Source: Parolsenella sp958406235 (lineage in GTDB: Bacteria > Actinomycetota > Coriobacteriia > Coriobacteriales > Atopobiaceae). From it: DNA of 64,000 nucleotides. Location: the NCBI RefSeq assembly GCF_039062465.1, contig NZ_JBCLNF010000005.1, positions 1 through 64,000 on the forward strand. The letters run 5' to 3'. Shown in pieces: positions 1 through 9,358 of this stretch (position 1 is the first letter of the stretch; every line of letters starts with the position of its first letter). The notes under the pieces are model-generated. The model saw only the letters and a list, made by a program, of their open reading frames with translations, did not search any database and had not been told where the DNA came from. The position numbers and the translations under genes are program-made.

Positions 1-73
1 CGCACAGCGCGTGCGGGGGCCTGCCTCCGATGTCACGCATACTCGGTGTAAACAACGTCATGGCACATAACAG

Positions 74-1030
74 CTAGTACGGGTTGATCGACCCGAACGA
101 GAAGGTCGGCCCAAGCTTGAGGCGGCTCTCGAAGGCGTTGATGTCCTCGATCGGGTTGGTCACCGTGGTGGCGCGGAGCTGCTCCCTGGGGAACCTGGCG
201 GAGTAGAGGTAGTCATCCGTCATGTCGCCGTCCTTGTTCCTGCGCTGCGTGTAGCCGGAGACCGTGACCTCCACGATGTTCGCATTGAGGTCGAAGATAT
301 TAGCGGCCATAAAGAAGGCCAGGCCAAGCACGCAGATTGCGTACTCCTCCTTGAGCTGCTTCTGGGTCTTGTCGACGACCTTCACCTGGCCCGAGGCGAG
401 CTGCCTGGTCGTCGTCTGGGGTAGGTCCTCGATCTCCGGAAGGTCGAGGTCGAGGTAGAGGCGGCCGTCCTCGCACCCGATCTGGGCGCTCACGGTGGCG
501 GGAATCTCGAGGTTGGAGAGCCACTCCTCCACGAGGTCCGCCATGACCTCGTCATCTGTCGAAAGGGCGGCCTCGAGGGCGCGCTGCCCCTGCTCACCCG
601 TGGTGAAGGCGGCGGCGGAGAGGTGCTGCGAGAGCTCGTCGGCGGTGAGGACCTGTGGCGCGAGCTTGTAGATGTCGATGAACTCCCTGCTCTCCTTCTC
701 GGACTCCTCCTGCATCTCAGCCCAGACGCGCTGTTGCTCCTCGAGAGCGGGCGAGAGACGCGGACGCTCCGCGGCGACGGACCTCGCGGAACCGGAACCG
801 ACGCTCCTGGCCTTGCTCGCGCCAGAGGACTTGGACGAGCGCTTGGAGCCACCGAGCTTCGTGCGATAGGAAAGGCCCGTGCCCGGCAGGCCGGCGGAGG
901 CATACACGCCCCTCTTGCTGATGTTGAGCGTGGCACCCTTGGGGCCGAGGCTCAGGCTCGGACCGCTCTTGCTCAGGTTGACGCGAATGCCCTTTGCCAG
1001 GGACACGGACTTGTGGAATCGAAGACCCAT
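74..1030 (-). CDS. DUF4236 domain protein
   Basis: 318-aa protein whose first ~60 residues are a DUF4236 domain: MGLRFHKSV, a KGIRVNLSKSGPS stretch, then GPKGATLNISKRG and GLPGTGLSYRT. The family is short, widespread and of unknown biochemical role. After the domain comes a Ser/Lys/Ala-rich linker and a long acidic, mostly helical C-terminal region I do not recognise. I chose the ATG at 1030 over an upstream in-frame ATG because GGGGGAGTGAGC lies directly before it and the domain starts exactly there. It is the last gene on this strand at the window edge, after the LPxTG gene and a palindromic terminator. Domain call firm, function unknown. Confidence 0.8.
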   Translation of the reverse strand: MGLRFHKSVSLAKGIRVNLSKSGPSLSLGPKGATLNISKRGVYASAGLPGTGLSYRTKLGGSKRSSKSSGASKARSVGSGSARSVAAERPRLSPALEEQQRVWAEMQEESEKESREFIDIYKLAPQVLTADELSQHLSAAAFTTGEQGQRALEAALSTDDEVMADLVEEWLSNLEIPATVSAQIGCEDGRLYLDLDLPEIEDLPQTTTRQLASGQVKVVDKTQKQLKEEYAICVLGLAFFMAANIFDLNANIVEVTVSGYTQRRNKDGDMTDDYLYSARFPREQLRATTVTNPIEDINAFESRLKLGPTFSFGSINPY

Positions 1031-1180
1031 GCTCACTCCCCCCCCACTCGATGCGTATGCCTCCATCTTACGGGTTGATGCGGACATCCCTGGCGTGCCA
1101 CTCCGTAGGCGCGCAAAAAGCCCCTCCAGCGAATGCTCTCGCCAGAGGGGCACATCTTTGCAAGTCAGTTTTACTAGCTC

Positions 1181-1215
1181 AAACCTGAAAAAGGGACTGT
1201 CCCTTTTTCAGGTTT
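1181..1215. terminator. Palindrome with AAGGGACWGTCCCTT core
   Basis: Perfect 17-bp arms (1181-1197 and 1199-1215) around a single T. It lies 7 bp beyond the stop of the LPxTG gene and can act as its terminator in either direction. The core is shared with the palindromes flanking the REP-type transposase at 47.1-48.0 kb, although the outer part differs (CCTGAAA here, GTTGACA there). Confidence 0.75.
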
Positions 1216-1221
1216 TCGTCT

Positions 1222-2811
1222 TTATCGCCTAGACAGCCAAAGCGCGGAGAGCAGCGACGCGACGGAAGCGGCTAGCGCAAGATAGGGAGCCGCACTTGCA
1301 ACGTCTCCCGTCTGGGGAAGCCCAGAAGAGGCCCCGCCCTGCGCACCCTGCGACCCGCCGGCGGCACCGTTCGAGCCGTCCCCCGAGCCGGTCGACGATC
1401 CGGTCTTCTCCGTGAACTCCCACTCGCCAACAAAGGTCACGTTGCCCTCGGAGTCCGCCGTAGTGGCATCTGCCACCACGGACTCCCGGTCATAGCCCTT
1501 GAACGTCCACGTGCCGCCGGGCACCTCCACCACGCACTTGGTCGGCGCAATGGCGCTCAGCGTGGCGTTCGTCGCATAGGCCTTCGTATCTTTGGGCGTC
1601 AGGTTCAGCACATCGTCCGGCAGCGACATTCCCGGCGTGGCGCTCTGGAACTCGTACTTGGCATGGAACTCAGAAAGGGACCCGCTGCCCGCCGCAATCA
1701 GACAGACTTCGTCCCCAGAGCCGATGGTGGCATAGCCGGGATACTCCCGGCGCTCATCCTTCGACTGATCGACGTAGCGAGAAGATTCGTCGTCGACATA
1801 CCAACCGTCGATCCTCTTGTTGGTCACGTCATCCGGCTTACTGCCAAGGTAGCGCTCACCCATGTTTCTGGCAGAAGACAGCTGCGCCGGCGTATTGGCA
1901 AGGTAAACGTCAGACGCCGCACCATCAGCGACGTTGTTGCAGAGCTTCGTGCCGTTCACGATCACCGCTCCGCTGTTCCTTGTCGCAGCGAGGCCGCCGC
2001 CGCATATCGCGGCCTTGTTGCCGGTGATGGCTCCTCCATTGATGTTCATCACGGCGGAGTTGTCGGAGAACATGACACCGCCGCCTACGTCAGCACGATT
2101 GTCCGAGATGGTTCCGCCATTCATGGTGAAGAACGATCCATACGCCACGAACACGCCGCCGCCAAAGCTGGTATATCCGTCAGGAGAGTCCGCGTAACAA
2201 TCCGTGATTTCGCCGCCGTCCATGATGAACGATCCGCCAAACATCACCGCGACTCCTCCACCCCAGCAGATGGATCCACCGTTTATGCCGCAGTTTCTGA
2301 TGGTGCCGCCATACATGTGGAACGCGCCGCCCTCCACAGTGACGCCACCGCCGTAGTAGGCGTTGCCCTCACGGTCAGAAATCGTCACGCCAGAGAACAT
2401 GTTGCAGGTGCCCGCAACGTGCAGAAGGCCGGGGGCGTCATTGTTCTGTTCGGATCCGCCTTTGATGGTCAGCGCGTCGCTGCCATCAGTGGACCCCAGA
2501 TTCAGCTGCGAGCCCTCCTGAACGTAAAGAGAGGTGTCTCGGCGAGGGAAAGTGATGGTGTGACCGTTTCCGAGAATGGTGGTAGTGCAGGCAGAGCTGA
2601 AAGATGCACCGTATAACTCAATGTCATCAGTCAGCTTGATGACGTAATCTTCGCCCGTTTTCCCGTTGATGGCAGCAACGGCGCTGTTGAACTCCGCGCT
2701 ATCACCCACTTCGTAGACGTTAGACTCCGCGGCAAACGCCAACGTGGGCACCGCAAACACGCAAGATACGAGCATCGTCATAAGGGCGAGCGCCCTGCCA
2801 AGCGTCTTCAC
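1222..2811 (-). CDS. LPxTG-anchored surface protein with beta-helix and SHIRT domain
   Basis: 529-aa cell-wall-anchored protein. Residues 1-28 are a signal peptide ending in AFA. Residues ~75-300 form a right-handed parallel beta-helix with at least four GGG(V/L)-x-MNGGTI-like coils of ~35 aa, rich in Gly and Asn. Residues ~383-466 resemble a SHIRT domain (KYEF, GTWTFKGYD, FVGEWEF), a rigid spacer of Gram-positive 'Periscope' adhesins. A Gly/Ser linker then leads to LPQTG at 498-502, a hydrophobic segment and SRR, the sortase signal. The start is GTG at 2811 with AAAGTAGG upstream. Probably an adhesin or glycan-binding surface factor; the ligand cannot be read from sequence. No sortase gene is in the window. 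Confidence 0.85.
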   Translation of the reverse strand: MKTLGRALALMTMLVSCVFAVPTLAFAAESNVYEVGDSAEFNSAVAAINGKTGEDYVIKLTDDIELYGASFSSACTTTILGNGHTITFPRRDTSLYVQEGSQLNLGSTDGSDALTIKGGSEQNNDAPGLLHVAGTCNMFSGVTISDREGNAYYGGGVTVEGGAFHMYGGTIRNCGINGGSICWGGGVAVMFGGSFIMDGGEITDCYADSPDGYTSFGGGVFVAYGSFFTMNGGTISDNRADVGGGVMFSDNSAVMNINGGAITGNKAAICGGGLAATRNSGAVIVNGTKLCNNVADGAASDVYLANTPAQLSSARNMGERYLGSKPDDVTNKRIDGWYVDDESSRYVDQSKDERREYPGYATIGSGDEVCLIAAGSGSLSEFHAKYEFQSATPGMSLPDDVLNLTPKDTKAYATNATLSAIAPTKCVVEVPGGTWTFKGYDRESVVADATTADSEGNVTFVGEWEFTEKTGSSTGSGDGSNGAAGGSQGAQGGASSGLPQTGDVASAAPYLALAASVASLLSALWLSRR

Positions 2812-3376
2812 TAAAACCTACTTTCAAACGCGACCACAACCGTAGACAGAGCATCGGGCTCCCCGTGCGGACAAAAAACGACGCTCGCGCCGCATCAAGG
2901 GTTCGATGCAGCTAAAAAATGTCAGTTTATTAAATTCTTGCTGCCCGGTCTACAGCAATTCAGACTAGCTACGCCGCTCAACAGCCCCCCGCAAACCAAG
3001 TGCGGCAGGAATCCCGGCATGCGAAATACAAGCTCGCGCGGTTTTTGCTCCCCGAATCCAACTCAGCCCTATAAAACCGGTTCAGAAACAGGCGTCAGAC
3101 GCTCGTTTTCCCACCGGTTTATTAGCGGATAGCGACAGTGAGCAGCCAAATGGCCTCTGGGCAAGTGGCCGGTTTTTGAGCGAGCAAATCACCTGGGGTT
3201 TTGTAACGCTAAAAGAGGGGACTACTCGTCCGGGAATCGTTTGGCTGCTCACAGTCGCTATCCCCTCATTTATTCGCCGCTTATAGTCGAGTCAAATAAG
3301 GAACGTCACTACTCCCTCACGCACTTATAGTGAACGAGACGCCGTATCCGGCCGAACAGACTCGAAGGCAGGCCCC
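2812..3376. other. Divergent intergenic region
   Basis: 565 bp between the divergent LPxTG and MFS genes. It is more AT-rich than its surroundings and must hold both promoters. Apart from the long inverted repeat annotated separately, I see no gene; the only ORF is short and featureless. Confidence 0.6.
3127..3263. repeat. 24-bp inverted repeat bounding a 137-bp element
   Basis: GGATAGCGACAGTGAGCAGC (3127 onward to 3150) is the reverse complement of 3240-3263 with one mismatch. The 89-bp interior contains no ORF. It looks like a small MITE-like or regulatory element upstream of the MFS gene. Confidence 0.7.
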
Positions 3377-4660
3377 ATGACCCCAACGCAAAAGAAGATA
3401 GTCGTTACGCTCGGGTTTTGCGGGCTTGTCTCCGCCGCAGACAACTGGTTTGTCTCTCCCGCACTCCCGGCGATCGCCCAGACGCTCGCCATCGCCCCGG
3501 CAGCCGCGACGATCATCCTCACCGCATACCTCACGCCCTACGGGCTGCTGCAACCCGTATGTGGTGCCATTGGCGACGCCGTTGGACGCGTACGTCTCCT
3601 TTGCGTCATCGTCGCGGGCCTTGCCGTGAGCACCGTGCTTTGCGCCGCAGCACCCACGCTCGAGGCGCTCGTCGTGACACGAATCGTCACCGGCTGCTTC
3701 GCCGCGGGAATCATCAGCGTAAACCAGTCGCTCGTTGGCAGCGTCGTGAGCGAGGAGGACCGACAGGGCGCCGTGGGCCTGCTCATGGGCGTCACGTTTA
3801 CCGGCCAGGGCCTTTCGGCAGGCCTCGGCGGGCTCATCTGCGACCTTGTGGGGTGGCGCGCGGCATTTATCTGCTTTGGCATACTCGGCGCAGCTGCCTG
3901 GCTCGGCGTCAGGCGTCTGAGGTACCTCGACGAGATGGACGGCGCGGGCACCGTCGACGCGCCGGGCACCGACGTGAATGCCGCAGGCGTGGGCACCGCC
4001 GACGCGGCAGACGCCAGCGTGAGCGTCGCAGGCGCGGGCGCGGTCGGCTCAGCTGAACGCGAGCCCTTCAAGCCCGCGGCGTTTCTCCGCCACGCGGCGC
4101 AAATCTTCTTTGGACCCGGACGCGCCATCTATTTCGTCGCCTTCACGACCGGCATCATCTTCCTCGGGGTGTACGGATTCATGGGCACCTTCCTGGCCGA
4201 GAGGTGCGGCCTCTCCTCCACCCAGGCGGGCCTGCTTATGATGTTCTACGGCCTCGCCTGCCTCGCCGGCGGCAGCATTTCCGGCCGCATCGGCGAGGCT
4301 CGGGGCCAGCGGGGCGTTATCGCCGTGGGCGAGACCTCGGGCGTCATCGCAACGGCCCTGCTAGCGGCGTCGACAATCACGGGCTCGTGGATGCCCGCGC
4401 TCCCCGCCGCGGCGTGCCTCGGCCTGGGCTACATACTGGTACAGCCCACGCTCGTCTCGTTCTCCATGGATATCGACCCCTCGCACACGGGTCTCTGCAC
4501 CGGACTCATCGGCCTGGGCGTTTTCGCGGGAGGCGGCATTGGCAGCAGCCTCGGCAGCATCGCCATTGCCGGCGGCGGCTACTTTGTGCTGTGGACAATC
4601 GCCGGCGTGGCGCTTGTCGCCCAGGCGATCGCCGGCGCGAGGTTCCTGCCGAGCAAATAA
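3377..4660 (+). CDS. MFS drug/metabolite transporter
   Basis: 427-aa major facilitator with about 12 hydrophobic segments. The first half carries the family's loop signature as GAIGDAVGRVR. The second half begins after a cytoplasmic linker at ~195-225 that is unusually Ala/Gly/Val-rich and quasi-repetitive (AGVGTADAADASVSVAG). General fold and N-terminus resemble DHA1 exporters, but the substrate is not predictable. AGGCAGGCC precedes the ATG. Single-gene unit, followed by 80 bp of spacer and then the LexA-type box of the topoisomerase operon. Confidence 0.8.
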   Translation: MTPTQKKIVVTLGFCGLVSAADNWFVSPALPAIAQTLAIAPAAATIILTAYLTPYGLLQPVCGAIGDAVGRVRLLCVIVAGLAVSTVLCAAAPTLEALVVTRIVTGCFAAGIISVNQSLVGSVVSEEDRQGAVGLLMGVTFTGQGLSAGLGGLICDLVGWRAAFICFGILGAAAWLGVRRLRYLDEMDGAGTVDAPGTDVNAAGVGTADAADASVSVAGAGAVGSAEREPFKPAAFLRHAAQIFFGPGRAIYFVAFTTGIIFLGVYGFMGTFLAERCGLSSTQAGLLMMFYGLACLAGGSISGRIGEARGQRGVIAVGETSGVIATALLAASTITGSWMPALPAAACLGLGYILVQPTLVSFSMDIDPSHTGLCTGLIGLGVFAGGGIGSSLGSIAIAGGGYFVLWTIAGVALVAQAIAGARFLPSK

Positions 4661-4738
4661 GGCGAGGCGCCAGCGACAGAGCAGCGCGAACGCCGAGGTG
4701 TCGCAATCGGCGCCAGCCCCCTCGTCCCGCGCTCACGT

Positions 4739-4754
4739 TCGAACGATTGTTCGA
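4739..4754. promoter_or_regulatory. Perfect LexA/SOS-type box
   Basis: TCGAACGATTGTTCGA: TCGAAC-N4-GTTCGA, the actinobacterial SOS-box form and close to the Bacillus CGAAC-N4-GTTCG form. It lies 189 bp upstream of parE and downstream of the MFS gene, in the only place the parE-parC promoter can be. Confidence 0.7.
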
Positions 4755-4942
4755 TGGATTTCGTGTCAGAAGGGGCAGCCGACACGCCGGGCTATGTTAA
4801 GTTGCTTATCTAAACCAAATTACCCGGCCCCAAACACACGAAGACGCAGCGGCTGGCGCATCGCGCCGCGGTGCTGGGGTCGCAACCAATAGGCACGCCC
4901 GATGAAAGTCAGGCGCCGGCAGGGAGCATCGAGAGAGCGAGC

Positions 4943-6940
4943 ATGGCAAAGAACACCGCAAACTATGGCAACGACAGCATTCGTCAGCTCAAAGACGAGG
5001 AGCGTGTACGTCTCCGCCCCGCCGTCATCTTCGGCTCGGACGGTCTCGACGGCTGCGCGCACGCCGCCTTCGAGATCCTCTCCAACGCGGTCGACGAGGC
5101 TCGTCAGGGCTTTGGCAAGCTGATCACCCTCACCGCCTTCGCCGACAAGTCCATCCAGGTGGAGGACAACGGCCGCGGCTGCCCGCTGGGCTGGAACCCC
5201 ACCGAGAAGCGCTTCAACTGGGAGCTCGTCTTCTGCGAGCTCTACGCCGGCGGCAAGTACGACAACAACCAGGGCGGCGACTACGATTTCTCGCTCGGCA
5301 CCAACGGCCTGGGCTCGTGCGCCACCCAATACGCCTCGGAGTACATGGATGTCACCGTCTGGCGCGACGGCAACAAATACTCGCTGCACTTCAAGAAGGG
5401 CAAGGTCGTCGGCTCCAAGAAGAAGGCCCTTGAGGTCGAGCCCACCGATGAGCAGCGCACCGGCACCACCATCAAGTGGCGTCCGGACCTCGAGGTATTC
5501 ACCTCGATCGACATCCCCGACGAGTGGTACCGCGAGACCATGCGCCGCCAGGCCGTGGTCAACGCCAACGTCACCTTCCGCCTGCGCATCGAGGGCGAGG
5601 ACGGCAGCTTCACCGAGGAAGACTTCTGCTACCCCAAGGGCATCGAGGACTACGTGCTCGAGAAGGTCGGTGCCAACTACCTCACCGAACCCTTCTTCAT
5701 CGAGGCGGACCGCCGTGGCCGCGACCGCGATGACCTGCCAGACTACAACGTCAAGATCACGGCGTGCATGTGCTTCTCCCGCACCTTCCAGATGCAGGAG
5801 TACTACCACAATTCGTCCTGGCTTGAGAACGGCGGCTCGCCCGAGAAGGCGGCCCGCAGCGCCCTGACCAGCGCCCTCGACGCCTACATCAAGAGCCAGG
5901 GCAAGTACAACAAGAACGAGAGCTCAATCAAGTGGCAGGACGTCCAGGACTGTCTCGTGCTGGTGACCAACTGCTTCTCCACCCAGACCTCCTATGAGAA
6001 CCAGACCAAGAAGGCCATCAACAACCGCTTCATCCAGCAGGCGATGACGGCCTTCTTCAAGGAGCGCCTCTCGACCTACCTGATCGAGAACAAGGACGCC
6101 GCCAGCAAGATCGTGGACCAGGTGCTCATCAACAAGCGCTCCCGCGAGAACGCCGAGAAGACCCGCCAGAGCATCAAGACCAACCTGCAGCAGAAGACCG
6201 ACATGGCCAACCGCGTGCAGAAGTTCATCGACTGCCGCTCGAAGGACAAGACCCGCCGCGAGATCTACATCGTGGAGGGCGACTCCGCGGCAGGCGCCAT
6301 CCGCACGTCTCGCGACGCGGAGTTCCAGGGCGTCATGCCGGTTCGAGGCAAGATCCTCAACTGCCTCAAGGAGGACTACCCGCGCATCTTCAAGTCCGAC
6401 ATCATCATGGACCTCATGCGCGTCCTCGGTTGCGGCGTGGAGATCAGCGACAGGCGCATCAAGAACCTCGCCACCTTCGACCTGAACAACCTCAACTGGA
6501 GCAAGGTCATCATCTGCACGGATGCTGACGTCGACGGATACCACATCCGCACGCTCATCCTGACGATGCTCTACCGCCTGGTGCCCACGCTCATCGACGA
6601 GGGCTATGTCTACATCGCAGAGTCGCCGCTCTATGAGATCAACTGCGGCGAGAAGACCTACTTCGCCTACACCGAGCTCGAAAAGAACGACGTCCTGAAG
6701 GAGATCGGCGACAAGAAGTGCTCCATCAACCGCTCGAAGGGTCTTGGTGAGAACGATCCGGACATGATGTGGCTCACCACCATGAACCCCGAGACGCGCC
6801 GCCTGATCAAGGTCGAGCCCGAGGACATCGCGAGGATGGAGACCATGTTCAACCTGTTGCTGGGCAATGACGACGAGGGGCGCAAGCGTCACATCGCCGA
6901 GCACGGCAAAGAGTATCTAGACCAGCTGGACCTGCAGTAA
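4943..6940 (+). CDS. parE: DNA topoisomerase IV subunit B (ParE-type)
   Basis: 665-aa ATPase/TOPRIM subunit of a type IIA topoisomerase. GHKL ATPase motifs: EILSNAVDEA, VEDNGRGCPLG and the lid loop LGTNGLGS. Transducer domain in the middle; TOPRIM motifs EIYIVEGDSAAG and DADVDGYHIRTL bind the catalytic magnesium. I start at the ATG preceded by GAGAGAGCGAGC (protein MAKNTANYG); the upstream ATG at 4871 would add a tail unlike the family. parC follows 81 bp later on the same strand. Called ParE rather than GyrB because of the partner and because no recF/dnaA context is present. A LexA-type box upstream suggests DNA-damage control. Confidence 0.88.
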   Translation: MAKNTANYGNDSIRQLKDEERVRLRPAVIFGSDGLDGCAHAAFEILSNAVDEARQGFGKLITLTAFADKSIQVEDNGRGCPLGWNPTEKRFNWELVFCELYAGGKYDNNQGGDYDFSLGTNGLGSCATQYASEYMDVTVWRDGNKYSLHFKKGKVVGSKKKALEVEPTDEQRTGTTIKWRPDLEVFTSIDIPDEWYRETMRRQAVVNANVTFRLRIEGEDGSFTEEDFCYPKGIEDYVLEKVGANYLTEPFFIEADRRGRDRDDLPDYNVKITACMCFSRTFQMQEYYHNSSWLENGGSPEKAARSALTSALDAYIKSQGKYNKNESSIKWQDVQDCLVLVTNCFSTQTSYENQTKKAINNRFIQQAMTAFFKERLSTYLIENKDAASKIVDQVLINKRSRENAEKTRQSIKTNLQQKTDMANRVQKFIDCRSKDKTRREIYIVEGDSAAGAIRTSRDAEFQGVMPVRGKILNCLKEDYPRIFKSDIIMDLMRVLGCGVEISDRRIKNLATFDLNNLNWSKVIICTDADVDGYHIRTLILTMLYRLVPTLIDEGYVYIAESPLYEINCGEKTYFAYTELEKNDVLKEIGDKKCSINRSKGLGENDPDMMWLTTMNPETRRLIKVEPEDIARMETMFNLLLGNDDEGRKRHIAEHGKEYLDQLDLQ

Positions 6941-7021
6941 CGCGAAGGCGCAGTCAGGGCAACGCAGCCCAACCGCGCCAACTCAACAGACCAGCCAAAG
7001 CAGACGTTTCAAGAGGGAATC

Positions 7022-9256
7022 GTGGCAAAGAAGAAGACGCAGCCTAAAAAGAAGCAAGTCAACGACGAGAACGTCATCGGCCTGCACTCCGAGGTCACGG
7101 AGCAGCCCATCACGGAGACGCTCGAGACCAACTACATGCCCTACGCCATGAGCACCAACGTCTCGCGAGCGTTCCCGGAGATCGACGGCTTCAAGCCCTC
7201 GCACCGCAAGCTGCTCTACACCATGTACAAGATGGGGCTGCTCAAGGGCGAGCGCCAGAAGAGCGCCAACATCGTGGGCCAGACCATGAAGCTCAACCCC
7301 CACGGTGACGCAGCCATCTATGAGACGATGGTGCGCCTCGCCACGGGCAACGAAGCGCTGCTTGCGCCCTTCGTCGAGTCCAAGGGCAACTTCGGCAAGT
7401 ACTACTCGGGAGACCTCAGCTATGCGGCCTCCCGTTACACCGAGGCGAAGCTCTCCCCCATCTGCGCCGAGATCTTCAAGGACATCGACAAGGATCCCGT
7501 GGACTTCGTCGACAGCTACGACGGTGCCATGAAGGAGCCGCGCCTGCTGCCCACCACGTTCCCCAACATCCTCGTGTCCGCGAACAAGGGCATCGGCGTC
7601 GCCATGGCGTCCGACATCTGCGGCTTCAACCTCAACGAGGTCTGTACCGCCACCATGCACTACCTCGAGAATCCCGAGTGCGACCTGCTCGAGTACATGC
7701 CCATGCCCGACTTCTCCACCGGCGGCGAGATCATCTACCGTCGCGAGGAGATGGAGCGCATCATCGAAACGGGCCTCGGCAGCTTCCAGATCCGCTCGCG
7801 TTGGCGCTGGATCCCCGAGGAGCGAATCATCGAGGTCTACGAGATTCCGTACACCACCAAGACCGACATCATCATCGAGCGCATCGTCAAGCTCTCCAAG
7901 GAGGGCAAGGTGCGCGAGATTGCCGATATCCGCGACGAGACCGACCTCTCCGGCCTGCGCATCGCCATCGACCTCAAGCGAGGAGTCAACCCCGACGAGC
8001 TCATGGCGAAGCTCTTCCGCATGACCACGCTCCAGGATTCGTTCTCGTGCAACTTCAACGTGCTGGTTGACGGCTACCCCCGCGTCATGGGCGTGCGCCA
8101 GATCCTGCACGAGTGGGTCGAGTGGCGCGTCCAGTCCACGCGTCGACGCGTGAGCTTCGACCTGAACAAGAAGTCAGAGCGCCTGCACCTGCTGCACGGC
8201 CTCGAGGCGATCCTGCTCGACATCGACAAGGCCATCGCCATCATCCGCGGCACGAAGCTCGAGGCGGAGGTCGTGCCCAACCTCATGAAGGGCTTCGGCA
8301 TCGACGAGACGCAGGCCGAGTTCGTCGCCGAGATCAAGCTCCGCAACATCAACGAGGAGTACATCCTCAACCGCACCAAGGACATCGAGAAGCTCGAGGG
8401 CGAAATCGCCGAGCTCGAGGACATCCTGTCGAGCGAGGACAAGATCAAGCAGGTTATCAGCGACGAGCTGGCCGCAGTCAACAAGAAGTACGTGATGCCG
8501 CGCAAGACCGGCCGCGTTGACCCGGCCGATGTCATCGAGGTGAGCCTGGAGCCCGAAGTCGAAGAGTACCCGGTCACGATCATGCTCTCGCGCGACGGCT
8601 ACCTCAAGAAGATGACGGACCGCGTGCTCAAGACAGGTGCGGCGCTCAAGTACAAGGACGGAGACGAGCCCTTCATCGAGTTCCCGTCCTCCAACACGCA
8701 TGAGCTGCTCGTGTTCACCGACAAGAGCCAGGTGTACAAGTGCAAGGTCGCGGCGTTCGAGGACACCAAGTCCGCCCAGCTCGGCTCCTACCTGCCGACC
8801 GACCTCGAGATGGAGCCGGACGAGAACGTCATCTGGGTGATCGATCCCGAGGATTACAAAGCAGACGTGCTCTTCGCCTTCGAGAACGGCCGTGTCGTCC
8901 GCGTGGCGCTGGCGGGGTACGTGACCAAGACCAACCGTAAACGCCTCAAGAACGCCATCTATGGCGGGTCCAAGCTGCTGTTCGCCCAGGTGCTCAAGGA
9001 GGACCGCGACATCGCGCTCGTCTCGAACGACGGCCGTCTGATGAACTTCAACACGTCGCTGCTCAAGACCAAGACGACCACCAACACCCAGGGCGTCCAG
9101 GCCTTCACGGCCAAGAAGGGCCGCATCGTCACCGCCGTCGGTACGATCGAGGACTTCCTGGGAAGCGATGTCTGGGCAGAAAAGTTCTGCGCCCAGGCCC
9201 TCCCCTGCGCCGGTGCCCTCATGAAGGAAAGCGACATGCCGAGCCTGTTCGACTAG
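7022..9256 (+). CDS. parC: DNA topoisomerase IV subunit A (ParC-type)
   Basis: 744-aa breakage-reunion subunit. Winged-helix domain with NPHGDAAIYETMV, catalytic Tyr139 in AASRYTEAK, then tower and coiled-coil arms (long charged helices ~370-480) and a C-terminal beta-pinwheel. I find no GyrA-box (QRRGGKG-like), which favours ParC over GyrA. GTG start after CAAGAGGGAATC. At the quinolone-binding position the usual Ser (Ser80 of E. coli ParC) is Ala97, while the acidic partner is kept as Glu101. Decatenates daughter chromosomes with ParE. A strong hairpin follows at 9308-9341. Confidence 0.88.
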   Translation: MAKKKTQPKKKQVNDENVIGLHSEVTEQPITETLETNYMPYAMSTNVSRAFPEIDGFKPSHRKLLYTMYKMGLLKGERQKSANIVGQTMKLNPHGDAAIYETMVRLATGNEALLAPFVESKGNFGKYYSGDLSYAASRYTEAKLSPICAEIFKDIDKDPVDFVDSYDGAMKEPRLLPTTFPNILVSANKGIGVAMASDICGFNLNEVCTATMHYLENPECDLLEYMPMPDFSTGGEIIYRREEMERIIETGLGSFQIRSRWRWIPEERIIEVYEIPYTTKTDIIIERIVKLSKEGKVREIADIRDETDLSGLRIAIDLKRGVNPDELMAKLFRMTTLQDSFSCNFNVLVDGYPRVMGVRQILHEWVEWRVQSTRRRVSFDLNKKSERLHLLHGLEAILLDIDKAIAIIRGTKLEAEVVPNLMKGFGIDETQAEFVAEIKLRNINEEYILNRTKDIEKLEGEIAELEDILSSEDKIKQVISDELAAVNKKYVMPRKTGRVDPADVIEVSLEPEVEEYPVTIMLSRDGYLKKMTDRVLKTGAALKYKDGDEPFIEFPSSNTHELLVFTDKSQVYKCKVAAFEDTKSAQLGSYLPTDLEMEPDENVIWVIDPEDYKADVLFAFENGRVVRVALAGYVTKTNRKRLKNAIYGGSKLLFAQVLKEDRDIALVSNDGRLMNFNTSLLKTKTTTNTQGVQAFTAKKGRIVTAVGTIEDFLGSDVWAEKFCAQALPCAGALMKESDMPSLFD

Positions 9257-9307
9257 CGCGACCGGCTGAAACCGCGGAAGTCGAACCGCCACAAATCCTT
9301 AAACGAT

Positions 9308-9341
9308 GGCCCCGGAGCACGACTAATCGCACTCCGGGGCC
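9308..9341. terminator. GC-rich terminator hairpin after parC
   Basis: GGCCCCGGAG at 9308-9317 pairs perfectly with CTCCGGGGCC at 9332-9341 across a 14-nt loop. There is only a weak T run after it. It separates the convergent parC and AAA_14 genes and can serve both. Confidence 0.7.
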
Positions 9342-9358
9342 CTTGCATACGGTTCGAA

